Source: Silene conica (Eukaryota > Streptophyta > Magnoliopsida > Caryophyllales > Caryophyllaceae). Taken from it: a stretch of 64,000 nucleotides of DNA. The position numbers and the translations under genes are program-made. Where the stretch lies: NCBI GenBank assembly GCA_029255685.2, contig CM055313.2, positions 48,378,079 through 48,442,078 on the forward strand. Reading direction: 5' to 3'. This document shows, piece by piece, positions 1-10,589 of this stretch; within the stretch, counting starts at the first letter, position 1, and each line of letters starts with the position of its first letter. Below the pieces are notes generated by a model. The model saw only the letters and a program-made list of their open reading frames with translations, searched no databases and was not told the origin of the DNA.

Positions 1-2157
1 TTGACTCCAGTTACGAAAAGTCGTAGAGAATGGATCAAGGTTATGCTTAAACTGTACCATCTTGGGAGAATAGTCTTTAGTCTAAGAATTGACTCATAAG
101 AATACTATAGCAGCTCTTGCCACGACCCGGCTATCATAAAATTTCCAGAACTCTATAAGCGGTCACTTTGCCTGATAGAGTGTCTCTTGTAGTCTGTCTA
201 TGTGATCGACTAGTTATCACATATGACTCTATGGCATTTGAACTTGCCATCAGTCGCCTCACATTCTAGTCGCTTTGAGATGTCACCTTATGTAAGCGAC
301 CAGAGGCTATACTAAGTCAATCCAGTTCACTTTATGGGGTTCAAAGTTGTCTCTTACAACCCATTTGGATTTTGACAAAGTATCTATCATTGAGAGTTAT
401 TATGACTCAAATGACATTGTCATGCTAAGATAGTCAATACTGCTCCATAGCATTTGATGCATGATCACTAATTTGTATTAGTTTGAATTCTCGAATAAGC
501 CTTTTATTCATGTTTTCAAAACTTACAAATTTTGGTCTCCTTCCATCTCATATTATCTCATATAATATGATCTTATTTGAGCACATATCTAGAACTCATT
601 CTAGATCTTGAGTTTCCTTTTCTGAGGGAAGCTCCCAATGTTATCTTATAACTCGTGACATATCGTCACTTATGTACTGAAATCTATATTGTAGTTATTT
701 ATGATTTCATCACTCTTACTATTTTCAATCATCTTGGCTATTTGATCAAAAACCATTTTGATTTCTAATGGGCGACCTTTTATTATCAATATAATAAACC
801 TTCCCGTGAAGCTCCATCATCTTATGATATAAGGTATTTTGTTCATCTAGAATTGAGAACCTCTTATTCTTTACACTTTCAAAGAATCACCCATCCTCTC
901 TAAATGGTACGTTCAATTTTCTAATGAATATTGCTCCCACTAAAATCAACATCACTCCTTTTATAGAGATTGATATTACTTAAATGAACCTTTCACATCA
1001 CGCATGTTATTCATTTGCTTTTACTTGAACCAGTATCACTTATCACTATAGTGATCTACCTCCATTCAATCAACATCACTTCTTTCATGTCTTCGTTTCC
1101 TTGAGACACATATGACATGATATTCCCTTATAACTACATTGAGAGAATTAAGATGATTTCTTCTCTTTCATCTTATAATTTTAGAAAAATCATTTGTTAA
1201 GGAACCGTTTTCCTTTCGATTTCATACGGGGTTTCCTTTATCCTCTCTTTGAAACAATGAACATAAGGAACATTTTCTTTTGTGTCATCCCGTAGTTTCT
1301 TCAGTGTCCTCTCGTAGTTTCTTTCATTTATTCATTTAGGGTTCTTTTTAAGACTCCCATGTAGGATTCTTCTCTAGGATCCTATATTTATATCATTGGT
1401 TTGCGGGCGAAATATTTTCTCCCACTCTATCCTTTTAACAATAACCTTTATCTGTATAAGGATAGCAATATTCGATATAACCAATGCATATGAATAAAAG
1501 TTTTATATGTGTGATGAATACATTCTCATTTTCACTTAAAATGATCATCTTATAATGAACTAATATTCATTTTGATTGAGTACTTCTCTCTTAGAGGTGT
1601 ATTTTCTCGTTTTTAATTAATCAACGCTTCGATTCTTCATATTGATCGTATCAATGTTTCTTTACAATTAACGTTTCATAGTTTTTATCTAGTGATTTAT
1701 AGAAATCACTTTGATTCATGTTCGACAAGTTATACAATTTATTTTAAGATTCATTGATTCGATTAATGACTTGGGCTGAAAACCAAGTCACTAATATCCA
1801 AAATTATAACCATTGTTTTAGGATTCAAATCCTTGTCGTACAAGAAAGTAAATTGTTCTAGGAAATAAAATCCAAAATATGAAAGAAGATAATAATGAAA
1901 ATTAGAGCTAAGCTCTTAAGTGTTCAATCAAATGGATGCTACCATAGTCATCCATGTAAGGAACTTCATGCTTCCTTCTCCTTGCCTTTGTCAATAGGAG
2001 GTGGCCCTTTAAAACAATTAAAAAGGGAAAAATCACAATTTGTATCACTATACATAAGTTGACAAAATGACCTGAATTTAAACGAGAAGTTTTACCTACG
2101 GCGGTTGCCTTTCCATTTTTGAGGTCGCTCAAGTATTTGGGGCAATTACGCTTCCAA
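1..2157 (-). mobile_element. Gag-only Copia element H1, 3' part (left of the nested insertion)
   Basis: This is the 3' portion of a minus-strand element whose gag resumes at 27869 after the A/B/C insertion. Bases 1-1960 are non-coding on both strands: no reverse transcriptase, integrase or RNase H can be read. The stretch matches 30531-32490 over nearly its whole length with small indels, so it belongs to a repeated family. The first bases of the window are the same as the sequence at 30531. Its 3' LTR is off the left edge. The direct repeat TCCAA at 2153-2157 and 27869-27873 marks the insertion of element A. I infer a pol-less, non-autonomous Copia element of the kind described as TR-GAG. 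Confidence 0.75.
1966..2152 (-). pseudogene. H1 gag, zinc-knuckle C-terminal part with candidate intron
   Basis: Continuation of the gag that starts at 28691. Reading on from the insertion point, the frame keeps the Ser-Asp-Leu-Lys-Asn-Gly-Lys-Ala-Thr-Ala-Val-Gly stretch that follows the CCHC knuckle in the intact sister copy H2. A GT...AG interval at 2095-2007 (89 nt, donor GTAAAA, acceptor TTTTAAAG) could be removed. The spliced frame then ends a few residues later in Lys-Gly-Lys-Glu-Lys-Glu-Ala and TGA at 1968-1966. H2 has the same arrangement at 32631-32540 and ends in the same residues despite changes in between. Unspliced, the frame runs on to 1908. Splicing is inferred, not shown. Confidence 0.55.
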
Positions 2158-2746
2158 TGTTGGAGCTTGTGTCCTCCACATGTAGTGTGATAACGTCATT
2201 GCACATACCCTTGTACGGACAAGTGGGAGATTGTTGGGGCTGGTGTTCTTGACAATTAAGTACAATGACTTATTAAATCTCTTTAAGGATCACAAGGGCA
2301 TACTTCTGTATTATTACCAGTTGATCCACGTTTATCAATAACGGTTGGCTTGCTAGATAAGTTTGACGTTATTGTCATACGGATGGCGGTGATCAACTGG
2401 TCCCTATACGTCACACCTATAGGACACGTTTGAGAGATGTGAAGGTATGAAAATACAATCACATTTATGCCGGATATGACTAAACAGTTAGTCAGAGGTA
2501 TTGACTATTAAATTAGTCAATAAGATGTTGAGATTATTATTTAATACGGATTAAATAATTTTAGCTAATACGGATTACATGATTAATTCGTAAAATTAAA
2601 TATAAACGGTTATATTTGATTAAATATTGTATTCGCGTATTAATATAAACAGTTATATTAATTTGGGTAATTATACAATATCGTAATTTTATCAGACCAT
2701 TATTAATACATCGACTACATTAATATCTGATAACATGTATACGATT

Positions 2747-2754
2747 TATAAATA
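2747..2754 (+). promoter_or_regulatory. Candidate TATA box of the A-family LTR
   Basis: TATAAATA lies in the middle of the LTR, about 110 bp upstream of the conserved stem-loop at 2860-2886. Equivalent AT-rich boxes (TTATAATAAA) occur in B and C at the matching position. This is a motif call only; the transcription start is not known. Confidence 0.4.
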
Positions 2755-2805
2755 AAACCCGCGAATAAATTTTAGCTAAATGGGTCGAATCACGAATTAG
2801 AATAA

Positions 2806-2886
2806 GGTAAGAGTGGAAAGCCCACTCCTACCCTATTAGAAATTTCGGCCGAATGAGCTACATAAGGAGGAGGACTCTCCTTATGT
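2806..2886 (+). other. Two adjacent stem-loops in the LTR transcript region
   Basis: Stem 1 pairs GGTAAGAGTGG (2806-2816) with CCACTCCTACC (2822-2832), with one mismatch. Stem 2 pairs ACATAAGGAG (2860-2869) with CTCCTTATGT (2877-2886). In B the second stem reads ACAAAAGGAG and CTCCTTTTGT (7440-7466): both arms changed together and pairing is kept. In C it is unchanged (9069-9095). The location downstream of a TATA-like site puts it in the 5' untranslated part of the element RNA. Confidence 0.6.
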
Positions 2887-3230
2887 CAGGGACTCTTGTT
2901 TCACTGTTTAAACAAATCTCAAGAAAATTAGGGTTTGAGAGCATTCTTCATCCCATAACCCAGATCTCACATCTAAAACTCAAAAGGCTCTCCCGATATT
3001 GCAAGGCAGTTGGAGAGGATTTCTAGCACACGCGGCAACGTCTCATTCTAAGTCTTGGGTGCAAGTTATAGGAGGGAATTTGTGTTAATTCCTGTTCTTA
3101 GGCCTTTCGCGCAAGGACTAAAGGTTGTACTCTTTTTCATGTCTTTTTAATCTTATGACCATATTCACGATTGTATTTTTCATTATAATCCTGCAAGTAT
3201 AGGGCGAATACACGTTATATTCCCCACAAG

Positions 3231-3243
3231 TGGTATCAGAGCC
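3231..3243 (+). other. Primer binding site of element A (initiator tRNA-Met)
   Basis: TGGTATCAGAGCC, complementary to the 3' end of plant initiator tRNA-Met, lies 2 nt after the 5' LTR. It is the minus-strand DNA start site. Confidence 0.9.
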
Positions 3244-4947
3244 TATGGCCATGAAATTTTACAATTGTGTTTTTCGTAAGATTTAAAATTTTTTGAAAAT
3301 TCGATGCATTCTGCCGCGACACTCGATCGAGTGTCTGTAGCACTCGATCGAGTGTCCTCGTACCAGGCTTCATGCGTGTGGTTTTTGGGTTGTAATCGAT
3401 CTTGTTTTCGATTCTTATTTGCATATTGTTAATTAATCGATATTTTTAGCAATATGTGAATCTTTTGTTGTTGTTTATTTATGATTTACACGTTTTAAAT
3501 CCAAGAAATAAACTTGTTTTGATTTCCAAAGTGCAGCGTTTGCGTTTTAACGAGTCACTCGATCGAGCCCCTGCTGCACTCGATCGAGTGCCCCTGTTGC
3601 TCGGTCGAGTGCTCATCTTTCAGGCTTTCTTTTTCGAAAATAACTTGTTTCTTATTTTCACATGGCCTAAAATAATATGCTGTATACGGAAATAGTATAT
3701 TATTTTTGTGAAACGGTTCACCCTCGATTGATACATATTGTTTTAAAACAGTTTAAAATAATGGATTCTATGTTTATTAAAATTGGTGATTAAAAAGGTA
3801 TAGTCACATAATTTTAATCCCGTAAAGGTGGTTTGATAAATTTTGTTAATCATAATAACAGTATTATGTCATGTATAAATTTTAATTTAGTTGATGCATT
3901 TTATTTATCGTCTTGTGAATGCCTTGAATGCTTTCAATAACGTATTTAATTTTTGCAAACGGTTGTAACTTAGTGTGGCCTTAGTAGATTGTGTTACCGT
4001 AATGATGGAACACAGTCTTGCTTGTAATTTTGAGATCTTGAATCTCCGTTTTGGGTTTTTGCCATGTAATTACTTTTGTATTTAAATTAGAATGTAAATA
4101 GGTTATCTTTGTAATTTAAATTAGTATTTTTGTGAAGACCAAAGACGGAGACCGGATGCTCACTCCCGCTGCAAGGACCAAGATGGAACATCAAGACAAG
4201 CTTCTAGGGTCCAACGGTGGATTCCAAGTTGTTTTATGTTTATTTTGGTAGGATCGGTCACACTAGGACTTTTATTTACGTTTATTGCATTTATCTTTAT
4301 GCTTTCATCGATAATAGCTTGCATCATATTCCGCCTAAAACCAAACCACCTATTACATGCCTGAAAACTGACTCATGTAGAGGTTACGCGTTAGTTTTCT
4401 GTGACAATACAGATGTCACATATCAATTGCAAAGCCATCACTTTATTTCATTCATTCACGAATATGCTAGATTTTAGTTCACTTAATATGAATAAATATA
4501 AGTCGATGGGGTCTTCCTCGTATAACCAAAAATTGAGAATAGTCTTTATAAATCAGCCTCCCATGAATCCCTTCTTCGTCGGTAGGCATAATATGACCCC
4601 TTCTACGTCGGGTAAGTGAGAACAGATGATTTATTTTATCTCAACATCATGGTCACTAGATAATATCCAGTGACTGAGATGGACTAATAGATAGGATTTA
4701 CGGAAATCTATCGACCAAGAGTTCCAACGGTGGAATTAGCCAAACTGTGGGCTTATCAATATACGGAAATTGAGTCTTGGGATCATTTATATAATTCTTG
4801 AGGGAGATCAATTATATAAATGCATGAGTCTACGAGTTTAAATTCAATTTAATATAGACTTAAATCACAACAATGAGTTGCTTATATGGTTTTGTTTTAT
4901 CTTCTTTTCAGTCTAGAACACGTTCAATTAAACTGCTGTATAACTAA
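3244..4947 (+). other. Long untranslated leader of element A, with palindromic modules
   Basis: About 1.7 kb between primer site and gag ATG. Short ORFs here are not kept between A, B and C and look fortuitous. The notable content is two palindrome clusters. The first has ACACTCGATCGAGTGT (3319-3334) and CACTCGATCGAGTG (3341-3354). The second has a half-degenerate copy at 3556-3567, GCACTCGATCGAGTGC (3576-3591) and a decayed copy near 3600-3613. The rest of the leader aligns with those of B and C, while the palindrome sequences themselves do not. Confidence 0.75.
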
Positions 4948-6736
4948 ATGGCTGGTGAAGACCCAATGCCAATTGCCAAGCTAGCACGTGAATCCTGGCT
5001 AAAAGCCTTCATGGACTCCATGAATCAGTCCACAAGACTGAGGAATGATGGGTCAAACTTCTCTGACTGGGAGGCAGCACTACGGAATGCTGCCATTGCT
5101 GACGGAAAGCTTAAGTATTTAACTGAGCCCATTCCGCCACACCCAGGAACTGGAGCTAGAGCTAACGAAGTTCGCGCTCATAGCGACTTCGTCATGGAAG
5201 CGGGTGCGATAAAGAACGTACTCATCTATGCAATGGAATCAAATTTGCAAAGACGCTTCATATCCCATGGTGCAAACAAGATTTTCACCACGCTCACTAA
5301 CGAATTCTCGAAAGCTCCGAGAATCGTTTCTTATGAGCATACCTGTCGCTTCTATGAGGCGAAACTCCAGAAGGGCCAAGCTGTTAGCCCACATATTCTT
5401 AACATGATTGAGAATATTGAGAAACTGGAGACCCTAAACTGCAAGATCAGTGAGAACATAATCGTTGATCGTATGCTTCATTCGCTTCATGATGGGTTCG
5501 CCCTCTTTAGGGCCAACTACTACATGAACGACATGAAGAAGACTCCTCATGAGCTCCACTCCCTTCTCGTACAGACTGAGAAGGATCTGAAATTAAGTGG
5601 GAGCGTGAAGCAGGATGTTCTCATGATCTCAAGTAAGGGAAAGGGTAAAGGGAAGGCTAAAGCTCAGGGCGACCTAGCAGTAGGTAAGCCCAGGTTCAAG
5701 AAACCAGGATTCACTAAGAGTGGGCCAGGTGAGTCGAGCAACTCATAGGGCAAGATAAAGAGCAACGATACTAGAATGGAATGTCACCATTGCCATAAGA
5801 CTGGGCATTGGAGGCGCTCCTGCCCCGTGTATCGTGAGGACATTAAAGCAGGCCGCGTTACTCCTGTTGGTATGTCTTCTCCTTCTTTTATTCACATGAT
5901 TGAGATTAACCATGCAAGTTACGAAACTTGGGTACTTGATACTGGTTGTGGTTCTCATCTATGTAATCATGTGAAGGGCCTCCGAAACCAAGAACCCCTA
6001 ATCAAGGGTGAGGTTGACCTGCGTGTCGGGAATGGAGCACGCGTTGCAGGAGTCTCGAAGGGAACATACGTGATCCAGCTTCCAAGTGGATTCGAGTTAT
6101 TTTTATATAACTGTTATTATGTTCCTAGTTTGTCCAAAAACATTATTTCAGTTTCTGCACTTGACAATCTCGGTTTTTCATTTGTAATAGAGAATAATAG
6201 CTGTATTTTCTCCTTACACAATATGATTTATGGCAAGGCAGTTTCCATGAATAAAATTTATGTTTTAGATCAAACTACCGAGATATTACATGTGAATAAC
6301 AAGAGATTAAAGGTAGGTGAGAAAGATCAAACTTACCTATGGCATTGTCGTATGGGACACATAAATGAGAAACGCGTAAAACAGCTCATATAGAATGGAG
6401 CAATATCGCCCTTTGATTTCGAATCATATGGCACGTGTGAATCATGTCTCATTGGCAAAATGACTCGTATTTCCTTCAAAGGTGTTGGAATGCGCGCTGC
6501 CGACCTATTAAGACTCATACATACGGACGTATGTGGCCCTATGTCGATCAACGCACGAGAAGGCTATAGGTATTTCATCACTTTCACGGATGATTTGAGT
6601 AGATATGGCTATGTCTACTTGATGAAACATAAAAGTGAATCCTTTGACAAGTTCAAAGAATACCAGAATCGGGTACAGAACCAGCTGGGTAGAAAGATTA
6701 AAGCACTACGTTCAGATCGTGGTGGTGAGTATCTTT
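4948..6736 (+). pseudogene. Element A gag-pol, 5' part (Gag, protease, N-terminal integrase)
   Basis: First 596 codons of a polyprotein that resumes at 23769. Joined in register it is 1344 codons with no frameshift. Gag (UBN2-type Copia gag) covers about residues 1-270. The CCHC knuckle is at C279, C282, H287, C292; the protease Asp-Thr-Gly at 331-333; the integrase zinc-binding His at 466; the first two catalytic Asp of the integrase core at about 526 and 590. ATG 4948 is chosen because A, B and C all start there after an in-frame break. Two nonsense codons, TAG at 5746-5748 and 6391-6393, replace CAG seen in the sister copies. B is inserted after codon 596 with duplication TCTTT (6732-6736). 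A candidate GT-AG intron lies at 5870-5976. The element is dead as it stands. Confidence 0.93.
5870..5976 (+). other. Candidate 107-nt intron after the Gag zinc knuckle (element A)
   Basis: Donor GTTG|GTATGT and acceptor GTGAAG|GGCC. The length is 107 nt in A, B (18787-18893) and C (13495-13389), not a multiple of three, so removal shifts the frame and meets a stop about ten codons on. Barley BARE, a member of the same lineage, is known to make a spliced gag-only RNA; use of the site here is inferred from position and sequence only. Confidence 0.5.
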
Positions 6737-7815
6737 TGTTGGAGACTTGTGTCCTCCACATGTAGTGTGATAACGTCATTGCACATACCCTTGTACGGAC
6801 AAGTGGGAGATTGTTGGGGCTGGTGTCCTTGACAGTTAGTACAATGACTTACTAAATCTCTTAAAGGATCACAAGGGCATACTTTTGTATTATTATCAGT
6901 TGATCCACGTTTATCAATAACGGTTGGCTTGCTAGATAAGTTTGACGTTATTGTCATACGGATGGCGGTGATCAACTGGTCCCTATACGTCACACCTATA
7001 GGACACGTTTGAGAGATGTGAAGGTATGAAAATACAGTCACATTTATGCCGGATATGACTAAACAGTTAGTCAGAGGTATTGACTATTAAATTAGTCAAT
7101 GAGATGTTGAGATTATTATTTAATACGGATTAAATAATTTTAGCTAATGCGGATTACATGATTAATTCGTAAAATTAAATACAAACAGTTATATTTAATT
7201 AAATATTGAATTTGCGTATTAATATAAAAAGTTATATTAATTTGGCCAATTATACAATATCGTATTTTATCAGACCATTATTAATATATCGACTGTATTA
7301 ATATCTGATAACATGTGTGCGATTTATAATAAATACCCGCAAATTATATTTTAGCAAAATCGGTTGAATCATGCATTGGAATAAGGTAAGAGTGGAAAGC
7401 CCACTCCTACCCAAGACCAATCTCGGCCGGCCAAGTATTACAAAAGGAGATAACTTCTCCTTTTGTGAGACTACTGATGGTTTTACTGATTAAAACAGAT
7501 CTCAAGAATAATTAGGGTTTTGAGAACATCTTTTTCCCAAAACTCAGATCTCACATCTAAAACTTCAAAAGGCTCTCCCCATATTGCAAGGCAATTGGAG
7601 AGTATTTTCTAGCACACGCGGCATCATCTCAATCAAGTCTTGGGTGCAAGTTATAGGAGGGAATTTACTTTAATTCCTGTTCTTAGGCCATAAGAACAAA
7701 GGACCAAAGGTTGATTTCTTTTTCATGCTTTTAATTAACTTATGACTATAATCACAATTGTATGTTTCATTATAATCCTGCAAGTTTGGGGCGAATACAT
7801 GCTTTATTCCCCACA
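6737..7815 (+). repeat. 5' LTR of element B (long form)
   Basis: Starts TGTTGGAGAC directly after TCTTT and ends CCCCACA. The inner start motif TGTTGGGG is at 6812, 75 bp in. The stem-loop at 7440-7466 carries a paired change relative to A and C. Confidence 0.95.
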
Positions 7816-7817
7816 AG

Positions 7818-7830
7818 TGGTATCAGAGCC
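7818..7830 (+). other. Primer binding site of element B
   Basis: TGGTATCAGAGCC, 2 nt after the LTR, matching initiator tRNA-Met. Confidence 0.9.
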
Positions 7831-8735
7831 AGGCCATGAAAATTTTACCTTTAGGTTTTTCGTAAGTTTTAAAACCTGAGAAATCGTCTTCTGCCGCTAA
7901 GTCGGTCGATCGACCCCCCGTTGCGGTCGGTCGACCGCCTCCTACGTGTTTTTCTGTTTCGACAGTTTATCTTTTGTGAGAAATCGTGTTCAGAAACTCG
8001 GTTTCGTGTTTTGTGGTCGGTCGACCTGTTTTTCGGGTCGGTCGACCATTCTGCTTTAAAAAAAAAAGAAATTTTTTTTTTTTTTTTCGCCAGGTGGTCG
8101 GTAGACCTGTTTATTGGGTCGGTAGACCACCCCTGTAACAGACTCGTTTTTATTTTTCGAAAATAACATGTTTTATTTTCACATGGCCTTTAGTAATATA
8201 CTATATACGGAAATAGTATATTATTAATTTTGTGAAACGGTTCACCCTCGTTTGATACATATTATTTTAAAACGGTTTAAAATAATAGGATTATAAACTT
8301 ATTAAAATTAAAGTGGTTAAAACGGTATAATCACATAATTTTAATCCTAAAAGGTGGTTTGGTAAAAATTTGTTAATCATAATAACAGTATTATGTCATG
8401 AATGAATTTTGTTTTAGTTGATGCATTTTATTTATCGTCTTGTTGAATGCCTTGTGAATGTTTTCAATAACGTATTTAATTTTTGCAAACGGTTGTAACT
8501 TAGTGTGGCCTTAGAAGATTGTGTCACCGTAATGATGGGACATAATCTTGCTTGTAATTTTGAGATCTTGTATCTCCGTTTTGGGTTTTTGCCATGTAAT
8601 TACTTTTGTATTTAAATTAGAATGTAAATAGGGTTATATTTGTAATTTAAATTAGTAATTTTGTGAAGACCGAAGACGGAGACCAGATGCTCACTCCCGC
8701 TGTAAGGACCAAGATGGAACATCAAGACAAGCTTC
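7831..8735 (+). other. Leader of element B, first part, with GTCGAC palindromes
   Basis: Homologous to the leader of A, but in the slot where A has TCGATCGA palindromes B has GGTCGATCGACC (7904-7915), CGGTCGACCG (7928-7937), GGTCGACC (8019-8026) and GGTCGACC (8040-8047), then a decayed pair GGTAGACC near 8100 and 8124. Short A and T tracts lie between. C is inserted at 8735/8736 with duplication GCTTC (8731-8735). The leader resumes at 17124. Confidence 0.8.
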
Positions 8736-9727
8736 TGTGGGGAATAAAGCATGTATTCACCCTAAACTTGCAGGATTATAATGAAAAATACAGTTGTGTT
8801 TATAGTCATAAGATTAAAAAGGATAAGAAAAAGAATTATAACCTTGGGTCCTTGCTTGAAAAGGCCTAAGAACAGGAATTAAAGTAAATTCCCTCCTATA
8901 ACTTGCACCCAAGACTTTGTTTGAGATGATGCCGCGTGTGCTAGAAAATACTCTCCAATTGCCTTGCAATATGGGAAAGCTATTGAGGTTTTAGATGTGA
9001 GATCTGAGTTTTGGGAGAAGAATGCTCTCAAAACCCTAATTGTGAGAATTATGATTCAACAGTTTCTGACATAAGGAGAAGGACTCTCCTTATGTAGTAC
9101 TTAGGATGGGTCGGCCGAATTAGGGTAAGAGTGGGCTTTCTCCACTCTTACCTTATTCCTTTGCATGATTCGACCCGTTTTGCTAAATATTATTTGCGGG
9201 ATTTTTATTATAAATCGCATACGTGTTATCAGATATTAATGCAGTCGATGTATTAATAATGGTCTGATAAAATTACGATATTGTATAATTACCCAAATTA
9301 ATATAACTGTTTATATTAATACCCGAAATCAATATTTAATTAAATATAACTGCTTATATTTAATTTTACGAATTAATCATGTAATCCGCATTAGCTAAAA
9401 TTATTTAATCCGTATTAAATAATAATCTCAACATCTTATTGACTAATTTAATAGTCAATACCTCTGACTAACTGTTTAGTCGTATTCGGCATAAATGTGA
9501 TTGTATTTTCATACCTTCACATCTCTCAAACGTATCCTATAGGTGTGACGTATAGGGACCAGTTGATCACCGCCATCCGTATGACAATAACGTCAAGCTT
9601 ATCTAGCAAGCCAACCGTTATTGATAAACGTGGATCAACTGGTAATAATACAAAAGTATGCCCTTGTGATCCTTAAAGAGATTTAATAAGTCATTGTACT
9701 TAATTGTCAAGGACACCAGCCCCAACA
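8736..9727 (-). repeat. 3' LTR of element C (short form)
   Basis: Read on the minus strand, TGTTGGGG...CCCCACA. The outer boundary is fixed by the target duplication; the inner boundary is set by identity with the 5' LTR at 16126-17118. Confidence 0.93.
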
Positions 9728-9815
9728 ATCTCCCACTTGTCCGTACAAGGGTATGTGCAATGACGTTATCACACTACATGTGGAGGACACAAGCTCCAAC
9801 AAACTCCCACTTGTC
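9728..9815 (-). other. Duplicated polypurine tract / LTR-start unit of element C
   Basis: On the minus strand two similar units follow each other: GGACAAGTGGGAGTT before TGTTGGAG (start at 9801) and GGACAAGTGGGAGAT before TGTTGGGG (start at 9727), 74 bp apart. The second was used for C. The first gave the LTR starts of A and B, where the 74-75 bp between became part of both LTRs. Confidence 0.85.
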
Positions 9816-10589
9816 CGTACAAGTGTAGGTGCGATAACCGAATCTCATATCCTTTTAAAATTTCTCCCACTCAATGTAAGACAATTTGCAAATCCGCATT
9901 CGCAAAGGTCGTATCTCACAAGCGATCTGTATCAAGAGTGGTTTCCCCGACTAGAGAGTAACTTAACTGATAAAACGAATCTGTATTCGAGCATGGCCAT
10001 GCATTTCAGTTACTACTCCTCGAGTGGCCCTGAGAAATGATAAAATCCTGATAAGGGTTTGGATATTTCCCTCAACTCGAATCCTGCTGATATCGCCCAG
10101 CATAAAATAACCCAGAAAAAATCCTCTTGGCCCCTGTTACGGTGACCGTGGGAAAGAAACCAAAGTTACCCAAAATCTGTCTTAATCTCAAGAGACAGTT
10201 GAAGGTCAAAAGACTCGACTCTAAGGAACACTATGGAGGTCCTATCCACGACCAGGCACCCAATGTTATAAAACATTTAGGACTCCATAACGTTGTCACG
10301 GGGTGTCCTACGAGATATCCGTATAACTCGCCTTTGTGATTGGTCAGTCATCCACGTGACTTATGGCTCGTTGAACCCACCATCAACCAACGTCACAAAA
10401 TGATTACCTGAGTTATCAGCTCAAGTGGGTAATCAAGGACCAAAACGATGTAATGTTAATCAGTTCACTTTGTGGTGTTCAAAATTGGCGTACAATTCCA
10501 CATGAAAAACAAAACATTTTATATCATAACAATAAGGTTGAATAGAGTACACGAGAAAATGAATTATTACATGAATTCATAAAAGAGTA
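9816..10589 (-). other. 3' untranslated region of element C
   Basis: About 770 bp between the pol stop position and the polypurine tracts, homologous to 21896-22670 in B and 26012-26785 in A. No sense ORF is kept. Two ORFs on the opposite strand are open in this copy (10127-10339, 70 aa, and 9753-10040, 95 aa); the first is also open in A and B. I see no recognisable domain in either. Confidence 0.75.

Larger units (their letters stand above)
2158..3228 (+). repeat. 5' LTR of element A (long form)
   Basis: Starts TGTTGGAG and ends CCCCACA, directly after the target duplication TCCAA, so the left boundary is fixed. It contains a second LTR-start-like motif TGTTGGGG at 2232, preceded by a purine run (AAGTGGGAGA); the youngest copy C uses this inner motif as its true LTR start. 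Two inverted repeats lie downstream of a TATA-like site, at 2806-2832 and 2860-2886. Confidence 0.95.

Noticed and set aside
4217..4619. Overlapping ORFs of 86 and 72 aa in the leader of A, with counterparts in B (17319-17591) and C (14865-14680)
   Set aside because: They exist because the three leaders are nearly the same sequence. Reading frames are interrupted differently in each copy and no domain or codon bias is seen.
6333..6551. 72-aa antisense ORF repeated at 12814-13032 and 19467-19249
   Set aside because: It is the reverse strand of the conserved integrase zinc-binding region; conservation follows from the sense protein.
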